A stretch of 5,141 bases of DNA from positions 1 to 5,141 of the forward strand of contig PMMY01000107.1 in NCBI GenBank assembly GCA_003162655.1, read 5' to 3'. The stretch's first letter is position 1; every line of letters starts with the position of its first letter. The position numbers and the translations under genes are program-made. The notes under the pieces were generated by a model, which was not told the DNA's origin, searched no databases, and was given only the letters and a program-made list of their open reading frames with translations. This document shows, piece by piece, positions 5,043 through 5,141 of this stretch. This DNA comes from Methanobacterium sp. GTDB taxonomy: Archaea > Methanobacteriota > Methanobacteria > Methanobacteriales > Methanobacteriaceae.

Positions 5043-5141
5043 TTATAACAAAGTTAGGATCTCATAGTTCATTCCATTATATGGATATGAATCAATCTGA
5101 TAAGGATTCAACTTCTTGAAGAAGTTATAATTGACCTTTTC
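5043..5141 (-). CDS. C-terminal end of an unknown gene, cut by the right edge
   Basis: Reading the minus strand from the window edge, one frame stays open for 32 codons and ends in TAA at 5045-5043. The other two minus frames stop within about 11 codons. The peptide ends in DSYPYNGMNYEILTLL and looks protein-like. The DNA is less AT-rich than the adjacent 4926-5042 stretch, where the composition changes at the stop. No plus-strand gene fits here. I do not recognise the family, and 32 codons is short enough that chance cannot be excluded. If real, it lies upstream of lrp on the same strand, 129 bp away. Confidence 0.45.
   Translation of the reverse strand, partial: EKVNYNFFKKLNPYQIDSYPYNGMNYEILTLL
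5110..5126. repeat. 17-base palindrome
   Basis: AACTTCTTGAAGAAGTT is a perfect inverted repeat with 8-base arms around a single G. It lies inside the presumed partial gene, where it would encode part of NFFKKL, so it may be coincidental coding sequence; otherwise it resembles a dimeric regulator site. Confidence 0.5.

Noticed and set aside
5081..5119. Plus-strand ATG with an in-frame run at the right edge
   Set aside because: It stops after 12 codons, so no gene starts here.
1..5141. CRISPR array, insertion sequence, tRNA or rRNA
   Set aside because: No regularly spaced repeats, transposase motifs, terminal repeats or cloverleaf-like GC-rich segments are visible.

Overview
The window looks like chromosomal DNA of a methanogenic archaeon, most probably Methanobacteriales (Methanobacterium- or Methanobrevibacter-like). 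Three things point there: genes for methanopterin (mptA) and F420 (cofG) synthesis, Shine-Dalgarno sites of the GGTGA type matching an archaeal 16S tail, and AT-rich DNA with oligo-T and TATA-like intergenic sequence. The genus is inferred; there is no rRNA or marker gene here.

Every gene I support lies on the minus strand, so the reading order runs from the right edge to the left. (1) 5141-5043: a probable C-terminal end of an unknown gene, cut by the window. (2) 4913-4431: an Lrp/AsnC-type regulator. (3) 4176-3091: a zinc-dependent histone-deacetylase-family enzyme. It is followed 9 bp later by (4) 3081-2407, an uncharacterised methanogen protein (DUF2100-like) whose ribosome binding site overlaps the deacetylase stop codon. 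(5) 2261-1287: mptA, GTP cyclohydrolase IV. (6) 1287-850: a DUF2120-like protein overlapping the mptA stop. (7) 785-1: the N-terminal three quarters of cofG, the radical-SAM FO synthase subunit.

The right part (lrp, deacetylase, DUF2100-like) has two AT-rich gaps that hold TATA-like boxes, oligo-T tracts, an inverted repeat in the presumed deacetylase leader, and repeated ATTATAC words around the lrp promoter. The left part (mptA, DUF2120-like, cofG) looks like one transcription unit: it makes the first enzyme of tetrahydromethanopterin synthesis and an enzyme building the F420 chromophore, with an unknown small protein between them.

There is no mobile element, CRISPR array, tRNA or rRNA that I can see. 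The most interesting items are the tight pairing of a deacetylase with an uncharacterised protein, the unknown protein between two C1-coenzyme genes, a hidden open frame plus hairpin at the end of that unknown gene, and the two start-codon corrections (lrp and the DUF2120-like gene).
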